Shown in pieces: positions 63,601 through 64,000 of a DNA stretch of 64,000 bases. The notes under the pieces are model-generated. The model ran no database searches and was not told where the DNA came from. It saw only the letters and a list, made by a program, of their open reading frames with translations. A program made the position numbers and the translations under genes. The stretch covers positions 100,365 through 164,364 of the forward strand of contig JAFRNE010000005.1 in assembly GCA_017430325.1 (NCBI GenBank), given 5' to 3'. This DNA is from Eubacterium sp. GTDB taxonomy: Bacteria; Bacillota; Clostridia; Lachnospirales; Lachnospiraceae. How positions within the stretch are numbered: position 1 is the stretch's first letter; each line of letters starts with the position of its first letter.

Positions 63601-63837
63601 GGTAAAACCGAAAGCCACAAGATCCTTTCCATCAACATTACCTGACTTCTTATCACCCTTCTTCGATGCAAGCGCAAATATGATTATCACTGCCGAAATA
63701 AGCAGCACAGACCCCAGCGTCAGCCCCACAGCTAGACCGGTCTTGCTGTTTGATTTCTTACCGCAGGATGGGCAGAACTTAGAATTTGGATTCAACTGCC
63801 GCCCGCAGTATTTACAAAACATTGGACCATTTTTCAT
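60700..63837 (-). CDS. Zinc-ribbon, single-TM protein with HExxH peptidase motif
   Basis: 1045 aa. Zinc ribbon CKYCGRQL...CPSCG at 8-25, membrane span ~34-56, acidic linker, then a large outside region. HEYFH at 520-524 and E542 in FDEATANMVEED give HExxH plus a downstream Glu, as in gluzincin peptidases. The C-terminal ~130 residues (ISLGWQSDDDLDLHVVTPDG ... GGGELDVDMQVED) resemble the YfaP/DUF2135 beta domain. GGGAGG sits nine bases before the ATG. Probably a membrane-tethered metalloprotease; substrate unknown. Confidence 0.75.
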   Translation of the reverse strand: MKNGPMFCKYCGRQLNPNSKFCPSCGKKSNSKTGLAVGLTLGSVLLISAVIIIFALASKKGDKKSGNVDGKDLVAFGFTKEDQELDKEYDAYNDEVESEYELLREGGTLLETTEEGEVTDEAAEELTEAPQWIFMSDYESDYEPTDDDETESVEDAYNRDENGNIFNTLIGNSKEQHLQPTEYMNIDIPENAFYGDREVTVSQLPFDDLPQYEQRMFEEIDFSGTILDAFDINAGMGADENMPGEYTVKYDLAAAGIPEDMWEAVTAFRLDVDGYWQEYVTWLDGSNLCLESSQNSVLFYVVSAYVGYVIVDEIVPAIASAGWKRFFGIEDYIYVCEGGKRYTKKLFRIKYTYSATVGEMLERKKIIETDTRNSVKAKQAREAVAADEGITDPKDMENLDGAKVAAKREYLINKKLEANEDYVKLCEQIKQANDNPNATVEMVKKIASLLLIAHDYVKDEVKVKLPKYVMDVKLSAYVAEDAKGVTVAGILKQAYMYVNTSYLASNPTGAYDDLLLTITHEYFHACQRRYKCSRLSNLKFDEATANMVEEDCREYYDSKGYLSHRPGIENGNHWEMYALPLDSYSVTYPDHSKSFRKSDWSDTGYPLCHFVRYLMTRYNKSYSDVLEAYGSFYLKPEFSEIMKTAFNLTDEAMDTQYVLFARKNQAKWYETSRQMNETYTTSNVWAYPYNGISQQNGYKVEMNDHDYTTRVRNLYGTVADDYFGDVSMLIVFDKDFKESLPDTKVYPVGDAKTTNCKYGIFFHPRDTLHQNDFYLLEVDGGTSDKKGKSGYTVWSMEAPEEMDSQVDDGILQFILPKKSDTAKAGYIDGYRVTITASDGTRTVKYYKIEGSEKEIGIRVSKLINEKTKPEEASFELTVCEFIRNGPSQKLFGPESESRKSSMEAAMNETLAQMGAEDGVITISLGWQSDDDLDLHVVTPDGSEIYYMNKIAGGGELDVDMQVEDDHLVANPAEHVVFKNPDKGVYKISVVNYKDRTEGSDTPFIVVVKAGNVSKTFRLSTTSHSVSVVSLKYGVGDESGAEFETD

Positions 63838-63865
63838 ACTCTGTACCTCCCGACATTAATAGGTA

Positions 63866-63949
63866 GTGTCAAGTTGACACCCCGTTTTTAGTACTAAATC
63901 CTTTATTTTTCGGGAGGTTTAAATAAAAAGAGCATTTACCTCCCTTTTT
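63866..63949 (+). other. Palindrome and terminator-like hairpin ahead of an edge gene
   Basis: GTGTCAA-G-TTGACAC (63866-63880) is a perfect 7-1-7 palindrome. GGGAGGT...ACCTCCC-TTTTT (63912-63949) is a terminator-like stem. Then TATAAT (63953-63958). A hairpin that blocks incoming transcription followed by a weak promoter is common at insertion-sequence left ends, but the family is not determined. Confidence 0.35.
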
Positions 63950-63993
63950 CGGTATAATGTCATTGGCTAAAATCACATCCCGAAAGGAGTTAA

Positions 63994-64000
63994 ATGCTCA
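63994..64000 (+). CDS. Start of a gene cut by the right edge
   Basis: AAAGGAG-TTAA-ATG; only two codons visible (ATG CTC). It may be a transposase, by context only. Confidence 0.35.

Overview
The window looks like a chromosomal segment of an anaerobic Clostridia (Bacillota), most likely a Lachnospiraceae relative of Butyrivibrio or Lachnospira. This is an inference from gene content: Trp-rich cell-wall repeat proteins with SLH domains, NADP-type glutamate dehydrogenase, QueH-type epoxyqueuosine reductase, HD-GYP/GGDEF response regulators with hybrid kinases, strong GGAGG ribosome sites and moderate GC. I recognise no rRNA, tRNA, CRISPR array, prophage or complete insertion sequence. Most genes are on the minus strand in short operons.

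Layout. 0-5 kb: the 5' end of a GH88-like hydrolase, a flavin-reductase-like protein and an AraC regulator, a CobW-type metallochaperone behind two Fur-family-like operators, and a fluoride exporter operon. 5-14 kb: an operon of a small alarmone synthetase, shikimate kinase and a large unknown protein, then a zone of eroded genes, a small protein with a LexA box inside its promoter, a nitroreductase and an SRAP peptidase. 14-22 kb: Lrp regulator plus a stand-alone RNA polymerase alpha-CTD-like protein, a 902-aa SLH/Trp-repeat surface protein, and a five-gene ABC operon with a GntR/YtrA-type regulator. 22-26 kb: an alpha-oxoamine synthase, a MATE exporter and HflX. 26-38 kb: the most unusual part, two paralogous c-di-GMP modules. 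Each pairs a REC-GGDEF-REC-HD-GYP protein (both enzymes in one chain) with a Cache hybrid histidine kinase ending in REC and HPt. One kinase has a second Cache domain and a second HisKA in which the phospho-accepting His is replaced by Glu.

38-50 kb: MFS and VOC genes, a broken methyltransferase, gdhA, a cyclase-family hydrolase, a methyltransferase, Hsp33, an ABC exporter, and two membrane-anchored Trp-repeat proteins. 50-64 kb: queH, ispF, folC and queF housekeeping genes, a TPM-like membrane protein homologous to the C-terminus of the 46.9 kb protein, a CDP-glycerol transferase fused to a Cof-type HAD phosphatase, a PRTase-like protein without its acidic pair, a zinc-ribbon/HExxH protein, and at the right edge what may be the start of a mobile element.

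Two themes recur. One is signalling and envelope: c-di-GMP modules, alarmone synthetase, SLH and Trp-repeat proteins, and zinc-ribbon/single-membrane-span proteins. The other is local erosion: at least five genes are broken by internal deletion or frameshift while their neighbours are intact.
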